Positions 1-12,119 of a stretch of DNA of 64,000 bases are shown here, in pieces. Origin of the DNA: Glandiceps talaboti (taxonomy: Eukaryota > Hemichordata > Enteropneusta > Spengelidae); contig NC_135556.1 of assembly GCF_964340395.1 (NCBI RefSeq), positions 27,461,466-27,525,465 on the forward strand, given 5' to 3'. Both the position numbers and the translations under genes were made by a program. The notes beneath the pieces are model-generated. The model saw only the letters and a program-made list of their open reading frames with translations, was not told the origin of the DNA and ran no database searches. Position 1 is the first letter of the stretch, and each line of letters opens with the position of its first letter.

Positions 1-45
1 ACAAGACAATGACAGGATTGGAGAGGGTAATCCAAGCTTGCTCAC

Positions 46-244
46 CTTTATCCAGCTGATCAGCAATGATTATAAGGTATGTGATACAGGCTCCAAAAGC
101 ATAAAACAATACAGTGATTTGACATCCAACATGGACAGCTTTACCACATAGTGATGCCACAGCATTCTCATAAGTATTAGTTCCATGGACATCAGAACAA
201 AATGCTAACACCAATAAGGCAATACAGGCAAATATTACTAACAC
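46..244 (-). CDS. SLC38A7-like: SLC38A7-like coding exon 2
   Basis: Bounded by TTCCAG acceptor and GTGAGC donor. It is open throughout and encodes VLVIFACIALLVLAF, a short loop with YENAVASLCGK, then a second helix ending IIIADQLDK. The next exon is beyond base 1. Confidence 0.88.
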
Positions 245-1495
245 CTGGAAAAAGAGAATTAAGTTTAAGTTCTGAATAACAAACTAAAACATCAAGCTTG
301 CAGCACAATTATATTTATAGCTGGTCTATACGTCAACAAGATTATTATTTTGCTTTGGTGGAGCTACATGCAGTCAACTACAATGTACTATAAACCCTGA
401 AAGTTTTGTTATAGACTTATTTTTGTTTATTTCGCTGGAAAACAAAATATGAAACATTGGTAGTATCTAAAATGCCTTCTTGTACATGCACACAGTGTAT
501 CATATCAGTCTGGTAATTAGTGAAAATAGAGCCAATGGCATTGTACTAGCGCAACTGTAAAATGTATGATATTAAAAAAAAATGTTTATCCACATGCCAA
601 TCCATATTTGTTACCCATGCAATGTGCACCATTATTTGACTGTTGCTATGCATATTTGCAAACATTTTTTAATGTTTATTCACTTGCTTATCCAACAAAG
701 TCGTTACCTTGGTAAATTATAGACATTTGATTGTTGCTCTGGGTGTGGTGCTATTGCTTTGCACATGCATACTTTTTTTGAATGTTTATTAATTTGCCTG
801 CCCATTCCAGTTGTTACTTTTGCAATATGATGAACCATTCTCCAAGACAATCTTCATCTCTTTGTACCTCTACGAATGATTACTATAAATAAGAACTAAC
901 TCTATAATGTAGTTTGTAAGACTGTTTATGTTTGCAGACTATGGCAGTGTAGGCACTTTTAGGTACCAAATGTATGACCATCGTCGCATCGACAGATCTA
1001 AATGTACATGTAAATGTATGATACAGTTATAAAAATATTAGATGTACTGTTGTACAGAAATGTATCAACATACACCCTTCTACTCCCATGATCTGATTCG
1101 TTATTATTTCCCCATAATCTACACGGGAAATCAAAATTCAAAATCCCCATGCATGCAATCGCCTGCCCTTAGCTTACCCCTCGCTCCCTCCCTCCCTCTC
1201 ACTGACTTACCGTTTGTAATAGCACACTAACGGCAATCCCACCAGCAGCAGCATAAGCATAGGGAAAATTTAGAACACCAGCTCCAAGACACGCATTGAC
1301 TATGATGAAAACTGCCCCGAGAATACTGTTTCTATTTGTGTTAGGAGCTTGCGTCGCCTGTGGTGTAGACGCCGTAGATGTTTCTATACTATCAAGTCCA
1401 TTAGATTCAAGCCAACTACTTGCATCACCACGACCCGAATTGTCAAATAGTAGCGGTGTCGTCTCTGGTCGGGATGATTTCACTTGCACTGACAT
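46..1495 (-). CDS. SLC38A7-like: SLC38A7/A8-like sodium-coupled neutral amino acid transporter, first two coding exons (partial)
   Basis: The gene runs leftward and its 3' part is outside the window. Coding exon 1 is 1211-1495 (95 codons, phase 0, donor GTAAGT). Coding exon 2 is 46-244 (acceptor CAG, donor GTGAGC, phase 1), so the visible peptide is about 161 residues. Residues 1-50 are a hydrophilic cytosolic tail. The first membrane segment follows with the family signature NACLGAGVLNFP. Exon 2 encodes two more hydrophobic segments ending in LIIIADQLDK, which corresponds to LIIIGDQQDK of vertebrate SLC38A7. Family knowledge: these APC-fold carriers move glutamine and asparagine with sodium, and SLC38A7 acts at the lysosome. 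The A7 versus A8 choice is uncertain because most of the protein is missing. The start is the only in-frame ATG ahead of the conserved block. Confidence 0.9.
245..1210 (-). other. Intron 1 of the SLC38A7-like gene, with a Rep-A fragment
   Basis: No coding signal. About 528-842 holds a degraded plus-orientation Rep-A copy, recognisable from the 'gcaatggcattg...gcgcaactgta' head and two copies of the roughly 100-bp core ('tgactgttgctatg', 'catttgattgttgctctg'). Confidence 0.6.
1211..1495 (-). CDS. SLC38A7-like: SLC38A7-like coding exon 1
   Basis: Encodes the N-terminal tail and the first transmembrane helix. The exon ends in ACG followed by GTAAGT. An overlapping plus-strand reading frame is a shadow. 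Confidence 0.88.
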
Positions 1496-4400
1496 TGTTT
1501 ACGCCGAAGTTATCAGTCTAGTCTTGACCTTGCTATCAACATGTGGATTCAATCATAACCTTAGGCTTTGTGAATAAAATATTTTCAGATGACGCCGCAC
1601 TGGGTTTGTTCAGGGTTTGTTATACAGATCTGTGAATGAGGTGTTTTCTAGAAACTGATGTTAAAATCGAATCAATACTCTTTGTGTAGAAAACAACATG
1701 TGACTGACATTCTATCAAGTCATTTCGTGTGATCGCGTAGAATGAGAATGAAGATGAATGGCTGGCAGCAATGGTCATTCGAGGTCGTCATGTGGGAGTT
1801 CTCCGTCACATGACTATGATTTGACACGATGACGTATTTTACATTGCTTGACCTCAAAAACGCAGAGAGGGCGCTAGCTAGTCAGGGTTAGATGTCACCT
1901 TCATGTGTCACCTTCGTTTTTGTTTACATCGGTTAAACAATTTCCATATTCTACAGATTCATGTCTGGCTTCCTGGTTCGAGTAAGAAACTCGCTTTGAA
2001 AAACTAATTCTATATTATCATAGCCACTCTTTATTTTTCTTTCTTTTTTTTACTGATTCATGATTTTGAAACTAATTAATTATTAGTATTTTTTTTATAT
2101 ACTCATGCTATTACCTATCATTCACATATAACAATCTTCTGAATTGGTTTTGTAGTATATCAAAGCCGTATCAACACAACATGTACATTCTGCCATCCAG
2201 TACTCTATTCCAGAATTACAAAAACTAACAACAAAAACAACAACACACAGTCACTCACAAACCCAGCCAAGATGTTTTAGTATATTTTAAAATAGAATAC
2301 TTTCATACAGGATGAACACAGGAAAGTGTAAAACTAATGGTAATTAGCTCACGCATCTAGACCCTCCACCAAGAGGGTCAATGGCTCATGTAACACTACA
2401 TGTACATGTGTATAGATTTATTAGCACCTTTTTGATCAAAATAGTGTCTAATATGTTTCCCAAGACTTCAAGTCAACACTAATTTTATTCATCCATCATT
2501 TAGCAATTCTCTGGAAACCACCATCTTTGCTTCGTACCAAACCAACTACACAGAGAACAAAGAATGAAATCACAAGGTAAATTTATTTCTGAACTTCACC
2601 CCCTCCTTTTTTTTAAAATACCAACATTGCACAGATTCAAAACTAAAAATACAAGTTTGGACAAAATAGTGCTACTAAAAATACATTTGAAATATTCCAC
2701 ACCACTGCTTAAAGGTCACCAGGAATCTGTTATCAGATCACTAAATCCAAATATTGTAGCAGTTTCAAACCAAACACTTGGCATACAATCCAGTCATGTG
2801 GGGATTTTGCTGTCACATTTGCTAATGACCTATTGCATTAATGGAGCTACTGCCAGAAAAATAGGCACAAATTAATTCTTATTGGGATTTTAATTCTTCT
2901 CACAGTGAGAGGACGTCAATAGTGTCACCATGTGATTAGAATTAACTCAGAGGGTTGAGCTGTACAATTTAAACAGGATTACCATATTCAACGTTGTGCG
3001 AGAGAAGTAGTATTCTCATAATAGGTTTGAATATACAACCTTTATAGTAAAATGAGCAAAATGCCCACACAACTGGATTCTAGGCTAAATCAAACACATG
3101 CAAAACAAAGGTTTGATAGTCCTGAAGGGTCCTTTCCGATTTAAACAAATCAACAATTTCTTTACTTACTGAATGGAATTACTTGGCAGTTCATAATAGT
3201 TACAATGTATGTTGTTCTTTTTTTTGTGTGTCATATACAGATCATGACAAAACATAATTACATAATTTGTCACTTTTAGACTAGTATTGAATAATTACAT
3301 CTACATAACCATAACACATTTCATCTTCAGAAGAATTTAAGGTGCATGAGGAAAACAACATAACATAAAAACATGGTTTTGTTATTTCATCTACATGTAC
3401 ATTGTACTAAAGTATGAAAAGTAGAAGGATTACGATTTTTTCTTCACGTAGTACGAACCTCTAGAGTAAAAGTTTTGAACTTTTGCTGTTATTTTCTTCA
3501 AGAAAACTCAAGCCTGTTCTCACTTAAAATGAAGAAAAAAAATAAGGGGTCACCGAGATCAAAATGATTTGATTATTAAGCCATTTAAGAATCCAATATC
3601 GCTGTCCAATACCATGTTAACTCTAAACAAGACACTGTATTTCCTTGAAAACATGATGGTAAAATGCCAAACATCTTTTTATGATTTCAGAAAGACCATG
3701 AACAAGCTTTCATATGACAAAGTTTGGACAGATTTGAAGAACTTTGATTTTCAGGGAAACTAGTCCCTGAGGCATCATAACTTTCAGGACTGGACCAATT
3801 TCTAAAAACTAATTCCCTTGTACATGAACAGCTTCTCCAACTTAATTTAACTCGTATTGAACTTCCTCATACTTTGTACACAACAGAATTGAAGGTTGGA
3901 ACATTAAGTCAAAATTATAAATTGTAACAATTACATTTATTTCCTAGCACCTTCACTAAAATTAATTGTAATGTCTGATTTTAAAGATGCACTGTTTGTT
4001 GTGTTGTTTACCCATGATTTGGTTGTCATAAACCACATGTCCCCAACACATTTAAGTTCAAAGGTCACTAGGGACAGTCACAGCCATCTTACCCATAAGT
4101 TCCCACTCTTATCCACAAACAGAGTTGCCCTTTGCAAATTTAGACAAATCTAAATACTGGGAACACAATCACTTGTTACTATGGATACCCACTAATGCAA
4201 CAACAGCACTTGAATAATAAGATAGTCTTCTTAGTGTTTAGTTTTTGTTCAGCCAGTAGTCTCAGTTGCACAGACTCTAACCTCTGGGGGCTCTCTGGGT
4301 GGTCTCATAGTAGAGCCCCAAGTGGTGACAGTCTTTTACTCGAGACTTATTCAGCCAGGGAAGATAAGAATGATATAAGGTGCCTCGTTAGGACAAGTCA

Positions 4401-4577
4401 AAGATGAGTAGTTACAAAGTTCTTGTGTTTGACAGCGTACAACTTGACTTACACATGGTACAATGTCTACAGCAATCTTATAAATTCTTTCATATTGTTA
4501 TATACACACAGTTTCAAGGGAATTTTCACTTACGCATAATTTCTGGATCTGTAGCATGAACCTTCCTTTTTGGGAGG

Positions 4578-4620
<43 letters not shown>

Positions 4621-4677
4621 ATAATGCTGGAATGAAGCACTACAAATATTATGATTGATGTACTACTACTACTACTG

Positions 4678-4711
<34 letters not shown>

Positions 4712-4776
4712 AAATATATTTAAATGTGAGTTTGTAGCTTGAACTTGTATAGAACAAAGAACGCCTCTACTGAGTA

Positions 4777-4807
<31 letters not shown>

Positions 4808-6513
4808 ATTTATGTATGTATGTATGTGTAAACATGTATGTACGTACATATCAGTGTACGTACATATGTATGTATACACAAACATTTATGAGTTAATTTG
4901 TTCTATACATGTCTTAAGAAACACATGCATACCAACTGAATACCAGTGCTTTAAAACTAAAATAACATACTTGGTACTTGATAAATCCAGTCCCCATTGG
5001 CTAAAGATTAAGGATTTAGGGGCAATACCCACTACAGTGTTAAGCTATGAGGAGACATAATATTGACAACATATTTAACATACCAAACTTAAACTGTACC
5101 TCCTATTAAAATTCGTTATTTATAGTTAGCATGCATAAACTACATTGCATTCTGGAAGCCATCTTGTTTCTACAACCTTTGGGGCATTACATATCATATT
5201 TTACACATCCTTGTGAAATCATCAGAATGAAAGATTATGCAAATAACCTAATTAGTATGTAAATTGTATGTATTTTGATACCAGTCAATTATATTTATGG
5301 AATAATCATGTTATTGAAAACACATTACTAAATATGCAGACACATGTAGGTGTTCTGTTAATCAAAAAACAATCTTACACTGAGATAAACTAATCATTAT
5401 TACTATTTTTAATACTTTATGTGAAATGAAACTAACTTTAAACAATCACTTCTGAAGTTGTTGATAAATATGCAAACTAGGTGATGTTGACAATGAACAG
5501 CCATTGAGGGCAGCCTTCTGACTTCACCTATACATTGTTATCACATGGGTTGCCCTGACACAGAAGAACATGCTTTGTAATGATTTAGGGTAGTGCTGTT
5601 ACTGCATGCACGTTTGTACATGTTTATGTAATGGCTTTTTTGCTGACAAGCTTTCCATTTATTCTTCATACAACTTGTAAAACCAAATAGACAGCAAAAC
5701 ATTAGGCTAAAGTGTGATAATAATGAATTCTGAAGTTGACACATGATCAGCAAAATCTGTGTCTGCCATTTGATTTTTGCTTGCTACCATGTGGAACTGT
5801 TTTCTCTCTTCAAGAACAAGAGTAGCATGGCTGAACAAAAACAAGGTTCTCCAGCATTCCCAAGGTGTACACTCGTGTTGAGAACAGACAGCACAAGTAC
5901 ACCCCTATATTTAGTTCATAAAAAGCAATATTCAACTTTTTGTTCAAAAACAAGTTTTCACTACTAGTATCATTCTATTTAAAAACCATTCCTCTTTGTT
6001 TGAGTTGTTTTTTGTTGTGAAAATAATGGCAAAGTCATTAATAATACCAATGTCTTACACGCCCATACATATCTTGACAAAAATGGTATGGAAAATATTA
6101 CCTCTCAATAAAATTTCAAATTGGGTTTCTGATGAAAATAAATGATTTAAGAACCCACATGTATAAAGAAGGATTTCTATGGGGGACATGAAACTATAGG
6201 GATGTGTAATTTTGTAAACATGATATTTACATGAAAACTTAATGGTACTACTTTGTAAATCTACAGAATACACTCCTCAGAGTATGACAGTGTCTATTTT
6301 ATAAATCATGATCATAGTATGTAGTATGCACTCAACTGATAACACCAATCTGGGGACCTATAGGGTGTTCATTTTATAAGATTGTGCATTATATAGTGAG
6401 TCTATTGTAGAGAGGTTACCAATTTGATTCTATTTTGTATAACCACAGGTTACTCTGTCTATATTATGGTATTTGCCTACTTTCCGATTATGTTATTTTC
6501 ATCTGTCAAGGTG
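1496..6513. other. Intergenic interval between the SLC38A7-like and ARMH3 genes
   Basis: The 5' flank of the SLC38A7-like gene lies at about 1,496-1,900. It includes GTCACATGAC (1805-1814) and a TGACGTA at about 1830, both possible bZIP/bHLH sites. The rest is AT-rich, with no frame having coding character. Simple repeats sit at 4583-4619 (TG), 4661-4711 (TAC) and 4777-4808 (TG). The ARMH3 3' UTR must occupy the right part. The first minus-strand AATAAA I found downstream of the stop is at 5658-5663, but nothing proves it is used. Confidence 0.5.
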
Positions 6514-6606
6514 TCATGACAGATTGGAGAACTCTTGCAAGACAGTCTGTTGTTCCAAGTTGGATAAACTTATGCTGTGTCTCACGTCTGAAATTATGGA
6601 CCGCAC
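6514..6606 (-). CDS. ARMH3: ARMH3 coding exon 25 (terminal, with stop)
   Basis: Residues 654-683 ([20 protein letters not shown]...LQEFSNLS) then TGA. Acceptor GTCTAG behind a strong pyrimidine tract. The human C-terminus has the same pattern (VRSIS...LLKEFSTIS), which fixes the gene end. Confidence 0.93.
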   Translation of the reverse strand: MRSIISDVRHSISLSNLEQQTVLQEFSNLS

Positions 6607-9600
6607 CTAGACAAAGAAGAAAATTGAAATTCAGCATCTTGAATAACGTAAGTACTACCTCTGGTAGTCCCAGGTTTACACTATAATTTTGCAACAATGA
6701 AATATGAACTATCGGCAAGCTAACACAGACATAAACTATACTATTATTGTGACATGTCAATATAAGCTACAAACAGATGTTGACGTTATTAAACTCACAG
6801 TAGAATGGCATCTCTGATAGCAAGTTTTCCACAAATATTCACTCATTCAACCTCATTCAATGATTAAAGTATGACCTTGATTACAATGTGATTTCATCTA
6901 CATAACCAAAGCCCTGCAATCACCCACCTTTACATCTAGTTGTAGTTTTATGTGTTTCTTATTTTGCCAATTGCATGTTTTCCAAAGTAATATCAATCTT
7001 GCCTTTGTACAACATATAGCATATGCTTACCAACTGAGTAAAGAAAGCAGTCTCCCCTGGTTTCTCTGAATACCTCTCATATTGGTCTAGGTTATCTTGT
7101 AGTTTCAATGTCAGTGTATCATAATTGCTACGTACGACATCTAAAACCTACAATCAGAAAAATATAGTGCCAATGACTGACTGACTGGTGTGATGATAAT
7201 TATTGATATCTTATGTTTTAAAGACCAAAGAGCTCTGTATTGATTTTAGGAAAGTTCGGTGTGACCCAGCACCTGTCCATATCAAAGACTCAATAGTAGA
7301 CAGAGTGAACGAATATAAATACCTGGGCATCAAGCTTGATAGTAAATTAAAATACCACCAATGGCGCTGTAGCCCAACTATAGTTGGCTGTTGGTATGGG
7401 CATGGTCTTGTTGCTAGGCATATTTGCATACATTTGTGGAATCTTTATTAATTTGCCCACTCTTTCCAGTTTTCATCTTTGCAATGTAAACCACCATTTA
7501 GCCATTGCTAATGATGTACTAATGAACCCCTTATTGATTCACTTGTGCTAAAAAAGCAGAGTCAATGGCATTGTGCCATAGCCGATCATGACATCTATTG
7601 TGGAAGATGCTTTGTAAATGTATGCTGTCCAAATCAAAGCATAATATGAAGGTAATAGTGAACAAACAACTGACCACTACATTGGATTTTAAACAGATTA
7701 ATCACTTGAATGACTGGATATGAACATTCTAACTAACCTGGTCTGATGTTAGTGATGACAGTGAGTTGACTGCAGTCCAAGAATCTATCTTGGGAGTAAA
7801 ATGATTCACTATAGCTCTGTGTAGAAAACATTGAATGCATTCGTTATCTTAGTCCAAAATGATTCACTATAGCTCTGTGTAGAAACATTTAATGCATTCG
7901 TTATCTTAGTCCAAAATGATTCACTATAGCTCTGTGTCGAAAACATTAAATGCATTCGTTATCTTAGTCCAAAATGATTCACTATCTCTGTGGAGAAAAC
8001 ATTAAATGCATTCGTTATCTTAGTCCAAAATGATTCACTATAGCTCTGTGTAGAAAACATTAAATGCATTCGTTATCTTAGTCCAAAATGATTCACTATA
8101 CGTGTAGCTCTCTATAGAAACATTAAATGCATTTGTTATTCCGGGGTTAAATAAATAATCTTGGGTGTAAAATGATTCACTTTAGCTCTGTGTATGTACA
8201 AAACATAGAAATCATTTGTTTATTTAATGTATAGTTAAATAAACATTCAATCTTGAATGTAAACTGATTCACTACAGCTATGTGTCTGTCCTTCCACCTA
8301 CCTGTTTGTCTTCTGCCAGCCTTAGAATCAAAACCTCAAAACAGACACTAAATTCTATGTCTTCTATTCTAAGACTTCATAGAAGGTCAAAGGTCAATGT
8401 CTTAAAGTTTAACCCTGGCAAGATAGGGGTAGACTTTAATGTAGTCTCCATGTATTAATGTTTTTGAGTTAATTGGTAAATCATGATTGCTCACTATAAA
8501 TATGGCTACCATTGAGTAAAAGGTTCTACATTATCTAAGGACATGATCTAAAAGACTTTTTAGCTACAGTGCCAAAGTGTCTGTAATATATAAGTAATAG
8601 CTTAGTTTTAGCTAATAATAAAGCTAATTATAAGTTCAACAGATGTAACTAACCTGATGTTGACTAAGTTACTGGTAAGCTGTGCTGCAGAGTCTTTGTG
8701 TTCCCCTCCATTAGTAGATTGCCTTAATGCTATAAAGTCAAAAAACATTACATCATCACAGAGATTATGATAGTTACTTGTAAAAATAGCACAAACGGCA
8801 TTGTAGCACAACAGTACGTTTTTCTTTGTGTACATTTGGTTGCCTATCTAGCCCTGTTTTTACCTTTACCATATATACCATTGTTTGGCTGTTGCTATGG
8901 GCATGATCTTGTTGCTAGGCATACTGTCAACCTGGAAATTTTTGCTAAAGACTTATTCTCACTTAGTTCACTAGAAATCAAAAATACAAAACTTAGCAGT
9001 GACTAAAATATCTTCTTGTATATGAACACAATGAACCAGTCAGGTAATTAGTAAAAATTGGAATTATAAATTTTTGACCAAAAAGACACATTTTTAGACC
9101 TAATTTACATATCACTCATGAGATCACCATGTCACGAACAATTCTTAATCTAAACACCCCTTGGAACGTTCCCACCAGATTTCAGACTGATCTGCACAGT
9201 AGTTTTTGGAGTTTAAGTATTTTGACCAAAGATCACATTTTTAGACCCAAATCACACACCAACGGTAAGATTATTTTGATTTGAGCAATTTCCCAACTAG
9301 ACACCCAAGGTAAAATACCAACCAAATATCATGGCAATCGGTCAAGACAGACAGACAGACACTTTGCCATGCCTATAGCACTACTGAACCTAAGAAGTCC
9401 AGTTGTGCTAAAAACAAGCTGTTGACAACAAACTACATCATTTAGTTTAAGAGGTTCACACTTTGAAATTATCTTGTCAAAAAAATAACATGTGGTGCTT
9501 ATTTAGTCTAAAAAAATTGTTCCACATGTTGAAATTAGAGGTTATACTCTTATTGGTACCAGACAACAACCAAAGATTAGTTTTGACCATGTCAAATGGG

Positions 9601-12084
9601 CAAGGCTAGCCACAATTTATACAATTTATGTCGAATACGCAAATATCTCAATCAAAATGAAATACTAGTTCACTCATTGATCAGTTCCCACCTGGATTAC
9701 ACAAATTCAATGTTGTATGGTATGCCACTTATTTGATAAATTGCAATGTCTACAAAGTAGAGAAGTGCACTTATTAAATGCTTGAAGAAATTTGATAGTG
9801 TGTCACAATCACTAACTGAGTTGCATTGGCTTCCTGTTACGGTGCGAGTAGAATTCAAGATCATTTTGCTTGTTTTAAAGCTCTGAACGGCAAGGCTCTG
9901 GTGTATATTAAAGATATGATTGAGGGAGTTCACAACTCCAATTCTAATCAAAGAACAAATAGTAGTCACAATCTCGTTATTCCACAATCTTGTAATAAGT
10001 TGAATGGTAGTCTAGAGCTTTTGCCGTCTGTGGTTTGAGACTGTGGAACTCCATTCCAGAAGAGTTGAAATGTTTAGATGAAGTGAAGCAATTTAAAAGA
10101 CGGTTGATAACGAACCTTTCTAAACTTTCTTACAACTTGTAACAGCTGATTTTCCCCAATATATGTTGTTTTGTTTTTTTGTTTTTTTAAAAAACACTTT
10201 TTAGAAATTATTTTAATTTACTAAATTAAATTTTACCTGGTGTGTATTTTTTTTTGTATGGTATTTTTTAGATGTATCTTTTAACTTATTGTGCAGTGCT
10301 GTTGAATATTTCAAAAAAATAAATAAAATAGAGCAAGCGCTTCAGAAATGAAATAAATGTTAAATGTTGAAATGTTTTTTCAGTATAAGGCCTAAATGTT
10401 TCTATATGAAATCACAGAATCCACTTTTAGTGGTGTAAATGTAATAAAGTGTACAATTCAAACTCTTGAAACTATTTCTTTATTTAATCTGAGGTGAAAC
10501 CAACTTACCCATGGAGTAGAGGTTATCAAAGACTTGATGCATACGTATAATTTCATAGTACAACTCATCATAACTGCTTGGGCTCGGTAGGAATGTATCA
10601 CCATAGGTAATGAACAGATTAAATAATGTCACCACCTGAAAACAAATCATCCAATACAACTCATTATTTCATCAAATTGGTCTGAGTAACTGTTATTAAA
10701 ATGAGCATTATACCATGCACAAGCTAGGATAGTGTCTTTGAACAGAAAATATGATTACATGTGTATACCCTAATTGTCTATGTCATGACAACCTGTGTCT
10801 TCATCACTGTTTCTGCGGTGCTCAAACCATGAGTCAAAACATTCCAAAATGCCACTATTTTTCCTGCTTTTTCATAAATTATGCTTGAGGATATTGTTCC
10901 CCAATATTTTTTTTTTCATTCAGCTGGAAAATACTCATGACCTAAAGGGTTTTCATTACTCCTCAAGGCCCCTTGTGTCAATTGTATTTTCCTCGGTTGA
11001 ATGAAGAAAAATATTTGGGAATAATATCTAATTATATTTACTCAAAGTTGATAGGTACTATAATTACATTGATCACAACAGTAGTACCACTTGATAGGTA
11101 CTATAATTACATCGATCACAACAGTAGTACCACTTGATAGATACTATAATTACATCGATCACAACAGTAGTACCACTTGATAGGTACTATAATTACATCG
11201 ATCACAACAGTAGTACCACTTGATAGGTACTATAATTACATTGATCACAACAGTAGTACCACTTGATAGGTACTATAATTACATTGATCACAACAGTAGT
11301 ACCACTTGATAGGTACTATAATTACATTGATCACAACAGTAGTACCACTTGATAGGTACTATAATTACATGGATCACAACAGTAGTACCACTTGATAGGT
11401 ACTATAATTACATCGATCACAACAGTAGTACCACTTGATAGGTACTATAATTACATCGATCACAACAGTAGTACCACTTGATAGGTACTATAATTACATT
11501 GATCACAACAGTAGTACCACTTGATAGGTACTATAATTACATTGATCACAACAGTAGTACCACTTGATAGGTATTATAATTACATTGATCACAACAGTAG
11601 TACCACTTGACATTACAAATACTACCTTTGCACCAGTTGTCTGGAAATGCTGTTGAGATCATGTTTTGGCACCTTCAAAGCCAGTTTTAATTACACTACT
11701 ACTGATAAAACAACATTCTGATCAACAGCATTTCTAGACAACTAATACAAGGGTTGTAACAAGTAGGATAAAAGTAATCTATAGAAATGTTATAAATTTA
11801 GGTTAATACAAGTTTTAATACAAATACGACTAGTTGTTATAAATATTGTACACAAATTATTGCCTTACCTTATTGGATAAGTGAAATATGTTGTATTTTG
11901 GAAGGAGTGATGACTCATTGGACAATAAATATTTCAATAAACTAACAAGTGCTGCAGAGAAAGACCAAAATTAAATGATGGTTAGATGAAAGCTACAATT
12001 CACCCATTTTTATATAGCATGGACACTTTTTAGCACAACTGAACTGAGGTTCAGTAGTGCTATAGGGATCGCCTGGCATCTGTC

Positions 12085-12119
<35 letters not shown>

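Noticed and set aside
1296-1577. Plus-strand 93-codon frame with a hydrophobic start
   Set aside because: Antisense shadow of SLC38A7-like exon 1, which has clear family homology on the minus strand.
6435-6760. Plus-strand 83-codon and minus-strand 84-codon frames
   Set aside because: The plus frame is the shadow of the terminal ARMH3 exon, and the minus frame starts in intron sequence; only 6,514-6,606 is coding.
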